64,000 nucleotides of DNA from Sclerurus mexicanus (GCA_013396755.1 VWZF01005820.1:124371-188370); one strand, 5' to 3'. Shown: positions 1-13,236, counted from the stretch's first letter. A program made the numbers and translations. The notes: a model not told the origin generated them from the letters alone.

Positions 1-1531
1 CTTGTAACCTGGGCAGTCTTTGGCTGCCATTTTAATTAGCTTTCTAGCCAAAACATTTTTAGTGAATTGTGATAATCCTTCAAATGAAAAGCCTCAGCAG
101 TAGGTAGCAAGCACAAGCAATAAGCCTTCAGAGAGGCAGGCACTTCTACTACAAGAGGAATGCCACAAAGAAAACCCTGTGAGAAGCAATGAGCAAAAAT
201 TTGTGAGGTGTATATGTTTGCACATGCGTGTTAAAAAATAATAGCAGTGTAGCTGGTAATTGCACAGAATGACAAGAAGTAGGCAGAATCCCCAAAACAG
301 GGATGACCACAGCAAAATATTCTACTGGGGAATTATGAAAGGTTTTGACAGTTAAAAATTCTCTGGGATTTTTGACAGCTAACAGCAGCACAGGACCTGA
401 CAGCAAGGCACAAATGAACTGTGTACATGCACAGTCTGTGACAATCCATACCAGCAAAAGTTCCCTTTTTAACACAGAGGGTACATAAATTGCTGAAGTG
501 CAGCAGCACAGGCAGGAAAAGCAATTTGCCAGTGACAGAGACCCAGCAGACTGGCAATAAAACCAGAAACAGGCATGAGATCTCTGGAGTCACAGGACAG
601 CTCCCCTCTAGTAGCTGATACCATCTCTCAAACATGGCTAAGCACTTCACATGCCAGCTTACTCTCAACCCATCGTGCTATCAGTGTACATCCTGTTTGT
701 TGAGGAACTGGCTGGCCATCAACACCAACAGTCCAGTCCCCTGACAGCTTGCACAAGCCATTCAAATGCTCAGTAATTACATGATCCATATGAAAACTGC
801 ACCAGCCCCCTGCCCTGAATTCTTGGTGACACTCAAGGTGAAAGCTGTGACCTTGTTATCTTAGTTACAATAAGAAATGGTTGCAACACCTTTCTAATGC
901 TCTCCAGGCAATTTCCACATTTCCTAAATGTAATTTTGAATACTTGTAACACCCAATCCCTGACAGAGAGCAAACAGCAAAATAGAATTAAAAAAGGCAA
1001 AAGCAATCAAACAAAGAAAGCATATGCCTATAAAGATAAAAATTTTACGATTGTCTCTGTCAATATATAAATAATGGGGAGAAATTTTAGAGAGCTACAG
1101 TGATAAGAAATATTGAAATAAATCAAGGGTATTTAACAAGGTCAATTATATCCAGATATTGGCATTTTCTTTTTAATATCACATAATTGGTAACATGACA
1201 GCAACCTGTCTCATCAGGTATATGGTTTTCAAGATGCATACAAAGCACATGCAGAAACTTACACAAATACGTGCAGTGCAAAACCCGGTGACATCACATT
1301 TGCAGTGTAACTTCTTTTCATTTGTAAATGAAGACTGAGTTAACTAAAGTAATAAAGCCACCACAGCTTTTTCTTTTTCAGCCTGACATGAACACACTGC
1401 TACATTCAGGTAGCATTTTATGGTCTCTCTTTGATAGTGCAAAATAAAACTTGCACACATTTCACAGTTTAAGAAGAGAGTTTACTCTTCCTGACACAAG
1501 TTTACAGGCTCTGCCTCTCCGCTGGCTGATG

Positions 1532-1615
1532 TTAGCATTCTGCCCTCTTCACAGCCTCCAGACTGATGATTTTTAAGATGCCATCATGCGCTGCATTACC
1601 AGAGTCATCTGCAAT
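1532..1615 (-). CDS. candidate terminal coding exon of the minus-strand gene
   Basis: Read on the minus strand, a possible acceptor ending TTCAG is followed by 27 codons (ADDSGNAAHDGILKIISLEA is the core) and a TAA stop at 1532-1534. The same frame is open upstream to an ATG at 1655-1657, giving a 41-residue frame. The peptide has a balanced composition, unlike the Ile/Phe/Leu-rich junk frames around it. A start in phase 0 matches the phase-0 end of the 2218-2263 candidate. A variant polyadenylation signal, ATTAAA on the minus strand, lies at 1172-1177, about 350 bases downstream. The acceptor has only a weak pyrimidine tract. I do not recognise the protein, and it could be a chance frame. 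Confidence 0.3.
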   Translation of the reverse strand: MADDSGNAAHDGILKIISLEAVKRAEC

Positions 1616-2217
1616 CTGAACCACATCCATGTAGCCTTTATTTACACAACCGAGCATTCATTTTTTCAAGAACCCTTTGTTTCTTTTGTACTAGAGGGAT
1701 GATGCTGAGTTTTAAAGAAGTTGCACATTTCTGTCATGTCCCCTGAGAGGCATATAAATTTCAATAAATGAATAAAAATAATAATCATGTCTTCTCTATG
1801 ACCTTTCCTGCATGTAGCACTCTCCCTGTTGCCACTCCCTTACAACAGTTTTATTATATAGTTATATTTCCATATTTTCTTTGCAAATTTCCATATTCCT
1901 TCCTCCACATTTTTCATACCCAAATACTAATATTTACTATTATTTACCAAGAGGAATAATTCATGTCCAAACCCACTTTTAACTCACTCATGCATCTCTA
2001 GCAAATTACATGTAATAATGGTTTGTAACAATACTATGTACTGAAGCAGTTTTGAGTGGGTTTCAAAACAAACTTGTCTATTAGCCCCTCTTTATCATCT
2101 CTCACTTCCACAGAAAATCCTGGATAAGAAGATTCCCATTTGAGTGTCTGCCACTTCTCTTAAGCTCTCTGAAGAACAAAGCAATTACTGCATATTGCCT
2201 CTGACCATTTTACTTAC

Positions 2218-2263
2218 CTTTAATCTGCTTCTGAAAATCTGCTTCCAGTTATCAAGAGAAACA
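2218..2263 (-). CDS. candidate short internal exon (minus strand)
   Basis: This 46-base exon is flanked by TTTTATGTAG upstream and a full-consensus donor (AAAG|GTAAGT) downstream. In phase 2 it reads VSLDNWKQIFRSRLK and ends in phase 0, which joins the terminal candidate at 1532-1615. The donor is excellent and the acceptor ordinary. An exon this short is easily found by chance, so support comes mainly from phase agreement with its neighbours. Confidence 0.2.
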
Positions 2264-3003
2264 CTACATAAAATCACTACATGAACTATAAATGCACAGT
2301 AGAAGGAGCAACGTGGTATAACAAGCAGCATACAGAAAACATATCCAAGCTAGCATCTGAATGACAAAAAGCCTAGAAACAGAGTGGTGATGTCCTCTTC
2401 CCCATTTGTTGTCCTTGTGTAATTATTCAGAGAAATTCAGATACTGAGAAACCAGAACCAGATAAACAACCTGGGCTTGCGTACTGAAAGAGATTTGTGT
2501 ATGGTGACACCTGAGAAATAAAAATTAGGTAGCTGAATCCAGTAGCTAGATACAGTGAACAAGATAATTTCTTGTAATAGGTTAAGGAAACAAGGTGTGT
2601 GTACAGATACTATCTTTAGACTTCTGAATGCAACTTAAAACAATGGGATCTGTATTTGGAGCCTCTTTGGCAATTTGAGGCTGAAGTTTGTCTCCTGCTG
2701 ACTAACCAAAATGCCATCATGCTTCCGAGAAGCAGGGGCAGGCTTGGATGCAAGCCACAAAACAGTGTGCATTGTTTGGTAGCTTTTGAAAGGATTGAGG
2801 CTTTTATTTGTTCTGAAAGGTAAGTGTATTCGGCTTTCATAAGCTGAACTCTGCTATAGTGGAGCTTACTGCAACAGGCTTGAATGGAGAGTGGTATTAA
2901 GAGAGCAGCAAACCAGCCTGCAGAACCACTTCAAACAGCCAGATCACAGGACATCTAGAGGGCTGAAAAGCTGTCCAAAAGGCTTCTTCCCTATTCTGAG
3001 ACA

Positions 3004-3059
3004 GGTCATTATGACCATTGTATTGTCAATGACCATTATGACCAATGTACCATGTCCAA
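3004..3059 (+). repeat. imperfect tandem duplication, about 27-bp unit, with a near-palindromic core
   Basis: Two copies of CATTATGACCA(T/A)TGTA lie about 27 bases apart (3007 onward and 3034 onward). The first copy contains a hairpin, GGTCAT-T-ATGACC, at 3004-3016. It looks like a local replication slip. No gene is attached to it. Confidence 0.6.
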
Positions 3060-3407
3060 TGCTACATTAAAAATAAAACTTAAGATACTACACATGAAAG
3101 TGGACCAAAACCTGTGTTGCTTTTTGAATTCTGTCCTAAACTTGCTACTGCTCTGCCCCACAACTCTCCCAACTTAAATAGGGAGTAAAGATATGAAAAC
3201 TTTTAGAAGTAATTTTCAATAAAACTTCATTTTTCTTTCTATAGGAAATACAGAGTTTGTTCTCTTTTTTATAACTTTCTGCACTTCCCTCTGCTATACC
3301 TTTTCTTTTCCCTTTACATCTTTCTTCTAGAAACCTATCTATCCACATGCACTCTATATTCCAAATTATTTCTGTCATCACATTTCACAAGTTACTGTTA
3401 CAGGAGA

Positions 3408-3560
3408 TAAAAAACCCAAAACAAAAAACCCCCACAAAACCATAATAACGTTCATCTCCTCTTAAGGGCACCCTTATTATCTCTATCATACTCTCTATAT
3501 CTCTATAATATATATAGCAATTATATATATACATAATGTATATTATATTCTATATTGCAG
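3408..3560 (+). repeat. A/C-rich run followed by AT-rich simple sequence
   Basis: An A- and C-rich low-complexity run (about 3408-3440) is followed by TATATA-rich sequence from about 3480 to 3560, including ATATATATACATAATG-like stretches. No coding signal is seen. Confidence 0.6.
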
Positions 3561-3970
3561 GGATATGATTTAATGCTTCCCCTTTCTCACAACCCCATTG
3601 TGCAATGTCATGTACTACAACACACACGCAGCTGCAGGTGATCTCTGCCCTGAAGAAAATGAGAACCAGACAAAAGGAGGACAAGATAGGAAAGGTAAAA
3701 ACCATTGCCTAACCAAGGAGTATAGCCCCAGCCTCCACCACCTCACTGCTGTTTCCAGTCAACTGTTTCTTCTTATGTCAAGTCTTGGATCACTACACTA
3801 TTTTAATCATTTTGTGATGCATCTAGACATGGTTACCTAACTGCTAAAGGACCATTATCTTGAAAGGGATTAAACAGTCTGAGTGAAATACCTTATCTTT
3901 TATATGCTTGACATAATTTACAGCGAAGGGATTACTGGTTGTGTCAAAATAGACGTGTTTGTTTACTTAC

Positions 3971-4000
3971 CTCCTGTATTTCTGTATTTCTAGTGATTTA
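3971..4000 (-). CDS. candidate 30-bp micro-exon (minus strand), weak
   Basis: The acceptor TGTATTCTACAG and the donor AGGAG|GTAAGT are both good. Only one phase is open (phase 2 in, phase 2 out), reading KSLEIQKYR. It joins in phase to the 2218-2263 candidate, where AG|T makes a serine codon. At 30 bases, chance is a serious alternative. Confidence 0.13.
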
Positions 4001-5071
4001 CTGTAGAATACACATTGTAAAAATCTTAGCTTGTCTCCTTTCAATGAAAATAATCAGATGAAATGCAATGGGAAATTTGCAAATGGGATAGATCGAAAAA
4101 ACACAATCCACAGTAGTCTTATGGTGTTCAGGTGTTATTTTTAATTACAGCAGTATTGTCAAGTGGTACCATATGGCATTTATATGTAATACATCAACCC
4201 TCTGTGTTGTGACCTTTTGACAGGAGACAAAAAAATCTGCCAATATCAGCACTCCCCACAGGGAGGGGGAGTCAGGACACAACAGCCTGACTTCCTCACC
4301 TGTGACTAGTACCAGTGCTGTCCAAGAGGCTGCATCAAGGTTCTACACTCATGTCCCTTCAAGTAACTCTTCCAACAGATGAGCAATAAAGCTAAAAATC
4401 CCTTTCCTTCTGTATTATACCATGAACTTCATTATTTGCTTGCTGACCAGGGCTTACCAAAAAATCTATCCCAGGACTGGGTGAAGTGTTTTGCTTTGGT
4501 TGAAGAAGCTGAAGCCTTCAGTCAGAGTTCTTGGTAGACAAAATACTGATCTTCTGCTGAAGCCTTTCAGTTGCTATTAAAGACAGGTAAAAATTCAGTC
4601 CCACCCAATGATATTTTTGGGTTTTGTGCACCCTGCTAAGCCAGAAGCAAATGAGAGGCTTTTGTTCTGGCCTGGCCTCACAGCACTGTCCTCATCATTC
4701 AAACTAGCAGTAAACCCCAACTGCAAAGAAGGCATTAAGTTCAGAATCCAGCCTAAGAAAGAGAAAACCAACACACAGGGGCTGTTTGGGGCTGCACCCA
4801 GCTGGTGGGCAGGTAATTACCAGTCATTACCAGTTACCTGCAGTTCACTCAAGGGAGTCTTCCTAAACTCCTGGAAACAGAGTCAGTGTGAGAATCCAGG
4901 CAATAAGAACAGCTTGTTCCACCCTGACTACTTTCACATAACATTATAATAACCATGTGTTGTGGTTTAACTATGATAACAAGACACCTTGTATTTCAGA
5001 CTTTTAGAAAAGTTTATTAAAAAGAGGTCTCAGTAGCCAAATATTTAGGGCTACTTATGTGCTACTTTCTT

Positions 5072-5133
5072 AAAAAAAACAAAAAAACAAACCACCACAC
5101 AAGCGAAAACGCAAACAAAAGACCCCAGCCCCA
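5072..5133 (+). repeat. A-rich and CA-rich low-complexity run
   Basis: A run of A and C with few other bases (AAAAAAACAAAAAAACAAACC and similar). It could be a decayed retroposon tail, but no element body is recognisable in front of it. Confidence 0.55.
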
Positions 5134-8100
5134 ATATTAGGGATATTTGAAGGCCAAATATAGAGAAAATTGAACATAATTAAGATGTTAACTAAAAGGC
5201 AAGCCAAAAATCAAAAATACCCGCACAATCTCAGCCCCACACAATGACCTGCTGCATCTGTCTACTACCAAAGACTTCGTATCATTGTTTTGATTTATGC
5301 ATCATAATCCAAAATTTTTAATTTACAGGCAGATCATTTTACAAAGAATATAAGTCATGCCTTTATTGAATTTTATTATAGACTGTTGATAATTTTTTTT
5401 ATCCAAAATTGAATTTGATAAGTTTTTAGCTACTTGTATTTTATCAGCATAAGGCATACTTCCCAGCAGGAATGTGGCTAAAGATATTTCATATCTCTAA
5501 CAGAAATATAAAAATACCTTATTAAAAAAAATACACTGAGAGCAAACACTGTCTTCAAGAAATTTAAGAGAATTTGTAATCTCGTTCAGCTGACCTGAGA
5601 AAAATCAGCTAAAATGTATAACTAAATTACATGACTGCTCTTTCACACACAGAAAAATGTTAGATTGCAGATTTAGATATGCTAATTGACAAAGACATGG
5701 TGTTAAAGAAAAGACATTGCATGACCCTAAAGCAGCTCCAGACAAAACCCCACTGAAATAACAGAGGACTTCAGTGCCGCCTTGCTACTTAGTTCTCCCC
5801 TGTCAAGATGCAAGACACACAAACCAGAAAACAGCATCCTTCCTGAACTATTTGCTGTTATTGTTCTATTAATACTGTTTAATTTGATAGATTGAGGTCT
5901 TCAAAGGCATGGGTGGTGCCTTTGTCAACTAAGCATATTCAACTTCCCTGCACAACCTTTCACCTCCTTGGTATTTCTCTATACTGCTGAAATTAATATC
6001 ACTTTCCTCCTATCTGCCTCTTCCCTCCAGTCCTTCTGTCAGGCTGATCAGTAATAGCCTTTCTTTGGCATACACAGCCCTTCATTATCAAGCTGTTTGT
6101 TTTTTAAGAGTCACAATCTTAGCTTGTTTTCCACAAGCAATTTCCTTTCACCTTTTGAATTCTTGAACAAATTTAATAATCATGAGTGATAACCTGACAA
6201 ACTTTCTTGCGCTGACCAGAGTACATATAGCAGATGTGCCAAAACAGAGAGATGTTTCTTCAGCTTCAATACCAATTTGCTTTACTCCTTAGATATTGAA
6301 AGCAGCTCAAAAAAGACCTCAAAGAAAACCCACAGGAGTGTGAATGAAGTCCATATATTATCCAAGGTGATCTAAGACAGATTTGTGGTGAACAGACCTT
6401 GGCCCAATTTAACACAAACCACTAGATAATGAACAGCTAGTAATCATCCAGCAGGTGATCTATAAGTATAGAGCTTTTAAAGTCGTGAAAAATTTCAATA
6501 GAAAGTTACACTCTCATCAGCCATCTCTTTTGTTAGCATGTGCTTTCTTTACAGATATGGAGAGTAAGTTCCTTACAAACACTACGTTCCTTCTTAAAAC
6601 CCTACCATAAATGTATTCTACAAATTATATATTATCAGAACTTTCCTTCTTACTCTGAGAAGTGATGTATAACTATGCAAGAGGAGCTGCAACAGCATGT
6701 GTTTGTTTGATTTATTACATTAAGTTGAGAGAAAACAAAGGTTACCTCAAAGTACTGTAGCACATATGTTCATAGAGTTATTTTTAGACTTGCGTAGATT
6801 TCACCTAAGAAGACAGGTTGGCATATGCTGTGCTGTGTGCACAATAGGCTGTGGACGTAAATGTACCGGAAGAGTCTATAAACGGTGTGATTTCATTAAA
6901 ATGTGAAATGATACAACGGGGAAAGTTTCATAATTACTGTTGTATTGCCAGCATCTGCCAACAAACTCTTCAATATTCTGACAAGCATCAAGATGTTATT
7001 GATGCTGTTACTTTTAATTAAACTTAAATTGATGTGCACCATGTTTGGGAAAGATGATTTTCACTTTTAGCATCAACTGTTTGTACTTTTGAAATTAAAA
7101 TATTCCAGTTTAATTTTACTTTTGTTCTTTCATTATGGGCTGAAAGTATATAGGAAACACTCATGTTTGTTCTACTAAAGAATTTGGTTGTGGAAGGGTA
7201 TGACAGATTAAATAACTTTTCTACTAACAACATACTCAAAGATTGAAAAAACAGGAATATCATTGCTAAAAAGTTCCGCTATATTATTTGGTAAAAGGCT
7301 CCAACCCCTTTCTGTTTCCACTCACTTAGCTATTAAAAATTTGTGTCAGTGATGCCAAAATTTTCAAAGCCTTGTTTTTGTTTTATGAAAAATGTATTCG
7401 TTCACTTAGTATCATGAGACAAGGCTTGTGGTTTTACAGAAAAAGTTTGGGAAGCCATGTTTCCACAGCTTTCTCAGATTGGAAGGCTTCTTGTGATAAT
7501 TCAACAAAACTATTATTTAGAGCAGAGGCAACATACATAATAGCAAAACAGATTCAGAAAGTGCAATTAAAAGTATTCTGGGAAAAATAACTCCATTATA
7601 ATTAGCATATGATCAACAGAGGCTTGCCCAGCATTTGTGTTCTTGACAAGTTCCCTTTATATTGGATTTGTTCCTTTACAGTTTCCCCTGCATTTGTTCC
7701 ATGAAAGAAACTAAACCCAGAAGGGATCTCTCTGTTGCTTGCTCAGTGTGTCAAGCTCAAATCTACAAAAGATTATACTGGGAGTAAAAGAGAACAAGAA
7801 ATCTTATGGAGAGCAAAGATTGTGCCATGATGCATGGCACATGAGAGCTCATAGACAACCTAAATTTTGGCCTTTTTTCAATTTTCATTGCTTAACTTTG
7901 TAAACTTAAATTGTATATCATTATAATACACTGAAGGTAAGGTATGTTCTAAAACTGTCATAAAAATGGCTTCTTTTGACCTACAACAGCCCTTTTCAAG
8001 AAATGTCAGCTGTTGTTATACCTTCACTTTTCCTTGGAAACACTGGCTGCTACAGCTCTTGCTACAGGTTAAGGGAGAAACTAAGTTTAAATCCCTAATT

Positions 8101-9532
8101 TTGTAAATTCAGTTGCCTGAGAAGACAGCTGTGTGGCTTGCCTCTCTCAATCCCAGGACTGAGAGAAACCCCAGTGCCACCAAAGATATGAACCTGATGT
8201 TCAGCCAGTTAGCCTCAGGAAAGACAAGGACACTTTGCTGCGGGCTCCGTGGGGAAGCATACACGCTCTGAGCACTGTGTTTCTTTTGCAGAGGATCTCA
8301 ACCTACCCCCAAGCAAAGAGGATCATCACCCATGGAATACTGCAAAATACTACTAATGATTCTGGCTCTGATCTCAGCTCCACCACCTGCTAACAGGCTA
8401 AACAACAAGCTGGCTGGAGCTAGTGGAGCGACTACACTGTTCTCTTTCTAGCTCTTTTAACATCATCTGTTCATCATCTTACAGAACAGACCAGACATGC
8501 CCACAGAAATTTTGATACCGCAAAACTTACTAAGGATAACATCTAGTTACATTAAATTTTTAATATCTGATTTAAAGAGTAATGTATCCCAAATGCAAAC
8601 AAATTAAGAATAACTCAAATAGAACCCTTCAACACTTAAGATGGCAGCTGTTATCATCTCAAAATTTCACTTTTCTGCCATTTAATGAATTAAATTTTTC
8701 AGAATGTGCTTCCTGCTCACAGTATTTTCAGAAGTCTTACTCCATTCTAATTACAGCTACATAATTACTATCATTTGTGAGAAGGAATATTTTAAAGTAT
8801 TTTTTAATAATTATTAGAAGCAGAAGCATCATAGATGGTGGTATCCACTTGCTAGGAAAACAGCCAGCTTCCCATTATTTTGCCAACAAAAACATTTGAC
8901 TAATGAAACTGATGATAGACCCATCATAAAAGCTCCTCTGGGATACATTTTATGGCAATACAGTGTGCTCCTTTTCAGCCCATTACTATCCTCTTCAGGT
9001 TTGAGGATGAAAATAAACTTGAAAGGAGTTCAAAGTCTAAATCTCAAATTTAGAAGTTTGTTGGATGTCCAAAAGACTAGCAGATGTGCTTGTCTCTTAA
9101 CTTCCCTCATCCTCTGGTGAAGAATTTTATCAAGTTAGTAATTACAGTGAAATATCAATCATTAAATAAATATGAAATCTTTTTACAAGGCTTTAAAAAT
9201 CTGTACATTCTGTGCCCCTCTGCCAAATAGTAACAGATGTTGAGCCAGCTTTTAAACAGATCAGTGACATGAAATCAATGTTTGTTTATACGTATCAGTT
9301 CCTGAACACAAATGATGTCAGATTAGTTTGGTCATGATCTTGTTGACAAAATATTTTGGGGTTGTGTACTTTTTATTTTTGAAGCAGATGGGGGAGAAAT
9401 GTTAGAAATTATCAATTCAACAAAATGAAAACTGTTGCCAGAAAGTATCAATTTTAATGCATTTGGAAATATTTCTGACAGTCAATGCAAACTTCTAGGA
9501 AAAATTGAGAAGTTCTCGAAACAATTTCTTAC
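5134..9532. other. no supported gene: intron or intergenic
   Basis: AT-rich sequence with frames frequently stopped on both strands. I see no repeat family. The only item of note is a plus-strand splice-acceptor-like site at 8280-8291 followed by a short frame, described under findings. Confidence 0.5.
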
Positions 9533-9593
9533 TCAGAAATGCTTTATATATGTCTTGGTGCAGTATGTTGACTCCACTAGTGATACATTCTCC
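9533..9593 (-). CDS. candidate internal exon (minus strand)
   Basis: The donor CTGA|GTAAGA is good. The acceptor ending AATTGAG has a poor pyrimidine tract. In phase 0 the 61 bases read GECITSGVNILHQDIYKAFL and end in phase 1. The same frame continues upstream to a nine-A run, so the exon may start earlier (9602 or 9647) at another AG. A second frame is also open here, which lowers confidence. If real, it follows the 9877-9962 exon across an intron of about 280 bases. Confidence 0.25.
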
Positions 9594-9876
9594 CTCAATT
9601 CTGTCAAATAGTTCATTTTTTTTTCTCACAATAAAATTTTATTCCAATAACATTTGAGTATTTGAATAGAAGCTCAGATCAAGGATAATAAAAAGGTACT
9701 TTAGAAACTTGAAGTTCAAACAAAGGCTTTCCTTATCCTAAAAAACTAAGTAAACTGATCATAAATGCATTAAGAAAAGACTTTGGGAAGTACTAGTAAC
9801 AACCCTCTAAAGTAATTTAAAGCACTTGCTTAAAATTCTTTTAGGTCAAACATGTAAGTGAAATATTTGAACTAAC

Positions 9877-9962
9877 CTGATAGGGCTTAAACACTGTAAC
9901 AAAAATTAGCTCCATCATATCAGCTACATCAAACCAGTTATCCATGTGCCTGCTCTTCCTCA
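9877..9962 (-). CDS. candidate internal exon (minus strand)
   Basis: The frame reads RHMDNWFDVADMMELIFVTV and then FKPYQ, ending exactly at CAG|GTTAGT (phase 0). The acceptor chosen (AAAAATAAG, after the tract CTCTTTTGTGTTTGTCCTG) gives a phase-1 start that fits the phase-1 end of both the 19000-19041 and 23007-23061 candidates. Other AGs within the next 15 bases are possible starts. The mix of acidic, aromatic and aliphatic residues looks like real protein. I cannot assign a family. Confidence 0.33.
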
Positions 9963-12900
9963 CTTATTTTTCAGGACAAACACAAAAGAGTGACTTCAGA
10001 CAAGCTTACATTTGCCAAAAGATAGTTGCCCTATATTTACACTTTTTGTTGAGCCACCATTTTTTTTAATTATTTTTTTTTTTATTTCAGCTATCACAGC
10101 CTCTAGATTTCACTTGAGTTTTATTTACCACTTAAATACTCTGTCAGATCATTTAATTTCCATATGTATCAGCCACAAAAACTGTCCATCATATGCCAAA
10201 AGCGTTGTGAGCTGCAGGATTCAGGTGTACTTCCATGCTCCCACATAAGCTGTTTCATCCCAATTTAATGGTTTTCTACTTCCTTTCTTCATCCTTGCAA
10301 CTAAATACTGCCTATCTCTTATTTGTCAGTCTGGTTGTCTCATAAATCATAGTGCAGTGAAAATCCTGACAATTACTTTTTTTCAAATTATATGTAATAT
10401 GCTACAAATATTTTTTAAAATCTTAAAGTTTCTAGCTATGCTTTGTCAACTTGGTTTTCTACATGTTCTCTTGGTTTACCCAAACTCACACTCAGTCTGC
10501 TCCTTTTTGAGAGGGTAACACCTAGCGACAATGTTTGAGCACTTCACAGCACATCCAGTAGACTCAGTAGGAGAGCAGGGAACAATTTGCCACACCTCGG
10601 AATCCTCCTCAGTGCTCTGGCATGCTTCCACTGAGCCAGCCAAATTTTATCTGCAGCTGGGCCAGTGCTGTTGAATGTACTCTCAGCATAACTTGTGTCA
10701 AGGCCTAAGCACAGAGCTTGTTTATTACAGCACAGGATAAAAACTATTCCCTCAAAACCAGTTATCTGTTCAGGGTACCCATGCCATACAGTCGGTCTCC
10801 TTCATTGGGTCCTCCTATCTTTATTGTTGCTTAACACTCTAGGCACTCTGAACACTCTTCCCTCTGTGATCCCCAACACAAATCAGGTCATCCTTGTGGT
10901 ACAGCTAGACAAGAGCTTTAGTGACCTGTGGTCAGTCACATGAAGGTGTCCTACAAGCTTATTGCCTTGGCCCAGAGTGATTGCCCTTCCCAGCAGGTCT
11001 GCCAGTGGAGCAGCTTCCTGTCCAAATCAGTTGCTGGGGACGACAGTGCATCAGCGTTGGAAGCTGCCAGTCACAACAGCAAGAGCTTAGCAGCAACTAG
11101 ACAGTGACTGGGGAAAAAGGACATACTGGGATCAATGTGTATCTTAGGTCTCTACCATATAACTTGGTGGAGGAACATAGAATACTGAATGAAATACAAA
11201 TGTATCTTATTGTGATAATTTGCTGGGAAGCAGTTTTTATTCTCCATGGAAAAAAAAGCAGCTATTTTTCATTTGTACTAGGTTAGGAAACTTTCATAAG
11301 CTAACTACAAGAGGGCATGCTACAAAACAGAGTCACCATATGCTCTGTTAATTGAAAATTGCTTGACTTTTGTTAGCTGTCTGAGACTCAGCTAGGTCTT
11401 ACAGGGCATCCTAGAAATAATCAGTCCCTTCAGATCTCTGCCCCAGAGGTAAGGGGGGTTGTCAAAAGGCAAGATTCACTACAAAAATTTTCTTTCCAGT
11501 CTCCTCTCAGAAACTGTGATGTAAATAGTTCACAATTTTCATTCTTATAGAAAAAGAATCTTTTGCATTATACAATAATTTAAAGTTTTTCCTACTTGTA
11601 CCTTTTAAAACCAATTTCCTTCATGGTAATTTTAAGTTACATGATTTTTTTTTTTGTTTGTTTGTTCCTCTTTATGTTCATCACACAACTTTTGAGATTT
11701 GCATTACAAATTAAAACAACTTCTCTCTTACAGAAGCCAAACTTGTACTACATGTTTATGTCACTCTTCATCTCAAATTTTTACTGTATGTGAATGTATC
11801 TGAGGCAACTTAGCATCGGAATTTTATTTTGACTGGCGCTAGAAACAGCTTTCAGAAGCTGTCATAAACATGAGTCTTGCCATGATATTAAGTCCTTTCT
11901 TTTCCACATTTCTTCTCTCCATAGTACTATGGCCATAAAATTCTGCTCTACTGGATAAAATAGGATCATAAAATTGCAGCTATGTTGAAACTTTAAAAGT
12001 TTCTCACACCAAATTTTGTTCCTCTGGCAGTCCTTTTCTTGAGTGTTGCACTGACCAGACCTTCCTCCTACTTCCTTAGATAATGCAGACCTGGATCTCT
12101 TGCTCCATGCTCCTTCAGATTGTGTAAGAAACGCTTGGCAAGTGTGTGTATGATTTTGCATCCCCGTGAGCATATTTAAAGGCAATTTTAAGAAATATAG
12201 TAGTCAGCAGTGATAAAAATTATCATGCAATGAAGACTGTTTGAACATCCCTCTCAGAGATTCTGAAGTCACACTTCCAGATACTTTAAGTTTTCATTCT
12301 TCTATTTATTTATTCTCCTAAAGAAAAAGATCTTAATTATAGGTATGTTTAGATTTCAAGCCTGGGTGGGAGGGAAGTAGTTCCTTTATTTGCACTGATA
12401 AAAGATAGCAAAGCTAGGTAAAGCAAGTGTCACTCAATGAAATTTTTATCCATCTTTCTCTCCAACATGATAGTTTTGAACAACACATTTAATGAATTCT
12501 CTGGTCTCAGAGAGCATCCTGATATCAGATGGAAAGAATCCTTACAATTTTATTGACAATAAAGAAACCAGGGAACACCTAATTGCTATTTCACATCATC
12601 TGAAACAGTCCCACCTTCAGCCACAAAGTATTATCTTTCTCCAAAGAGACAATGCTGAGGAAAGTAATTAACAGGACTTAGGCAGGGAAGGACAATTAAA
12701 CATGTCACCACAGTGCCATGTTGAACTGTTCACTCTTGCCTGAAATATTGAAGGGGAAATCTGGTGGGAAATGTATCTACGCTTGATGTTAACATGGATA
12801 AGGAGGTGGAAGCTGTAAAGACCATTTCAAAATGCCAAAGTCTAGTAGTAGAGATAAGGTTTGCCTCTCAGAAGCATTATAACCTCTGCCAGTCATCCTC

Positions 12901-13190
12901 ACCTCCAATTGCAAGACCTCTGGATTGTACAGTCCTTTCATTGTACAGCCTCATCCTGATGTTTTTTGTTTTATTTCAATCAACTGTTCTCAATTAAAGT
13001 GACCCCACTGAAGATGCTTGAGTTTCTGTGTAGAAAATCATTACTGAAATTAGTGGATGATAAAAAGAATTACCTCCAGATGTGGCAAAACAAAAATAAG
13101 AATTTCCATACTGGAAACTCTCAGAGTAGCAGAGCTTTTCTGAAGAGCTCTGGAAATTGGAAATACACTCATCCAAACAGATGCTGTCAA
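9963..13190. other. no supported gene: intron or intergenic
   Basis: T-rich runs occur (for example 10059-10088 and 11642-11654). A somewhat GC-richer patch lies at 10500-11100 with no recognisable family. Nothing codes convincingly on either strand. Confidence 0.5.
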
Positions 13191-13236
13191 CCATGCCAAC
13201 AATACTCTCCATGCCAACACTATCCTCCATGCCAGG
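13191..13236 (+). repeat. 18-bp minisatellite, about 2.6 copies
   Basis: The unit CCATGCCAACAATACTCT at 13191-13208 is followed by CCATGCCAACACTATCCT at 13209-13226 and a partial CCATGCCAGG at 13227-13236. The units differ by a few bases. The array makes short pseudo-coding repeats in several frames and should not be taken for a gene. Confidence 0.85.

Noticed and set aside
1261..1320. Cys-rich minus-strand frame (KLHCKCDVTGFCTARIC) ending at GTAAGT
   Set aside because: Lies downstream of the proposed stop and polyadenylation region, the acceptor is poor, and 17 codons are too few to judge.
4301..4380. Strong minus-strand donor TCACAG|GTGAGG
   Set aside because: No open frame reaches it from a usable acceptor.
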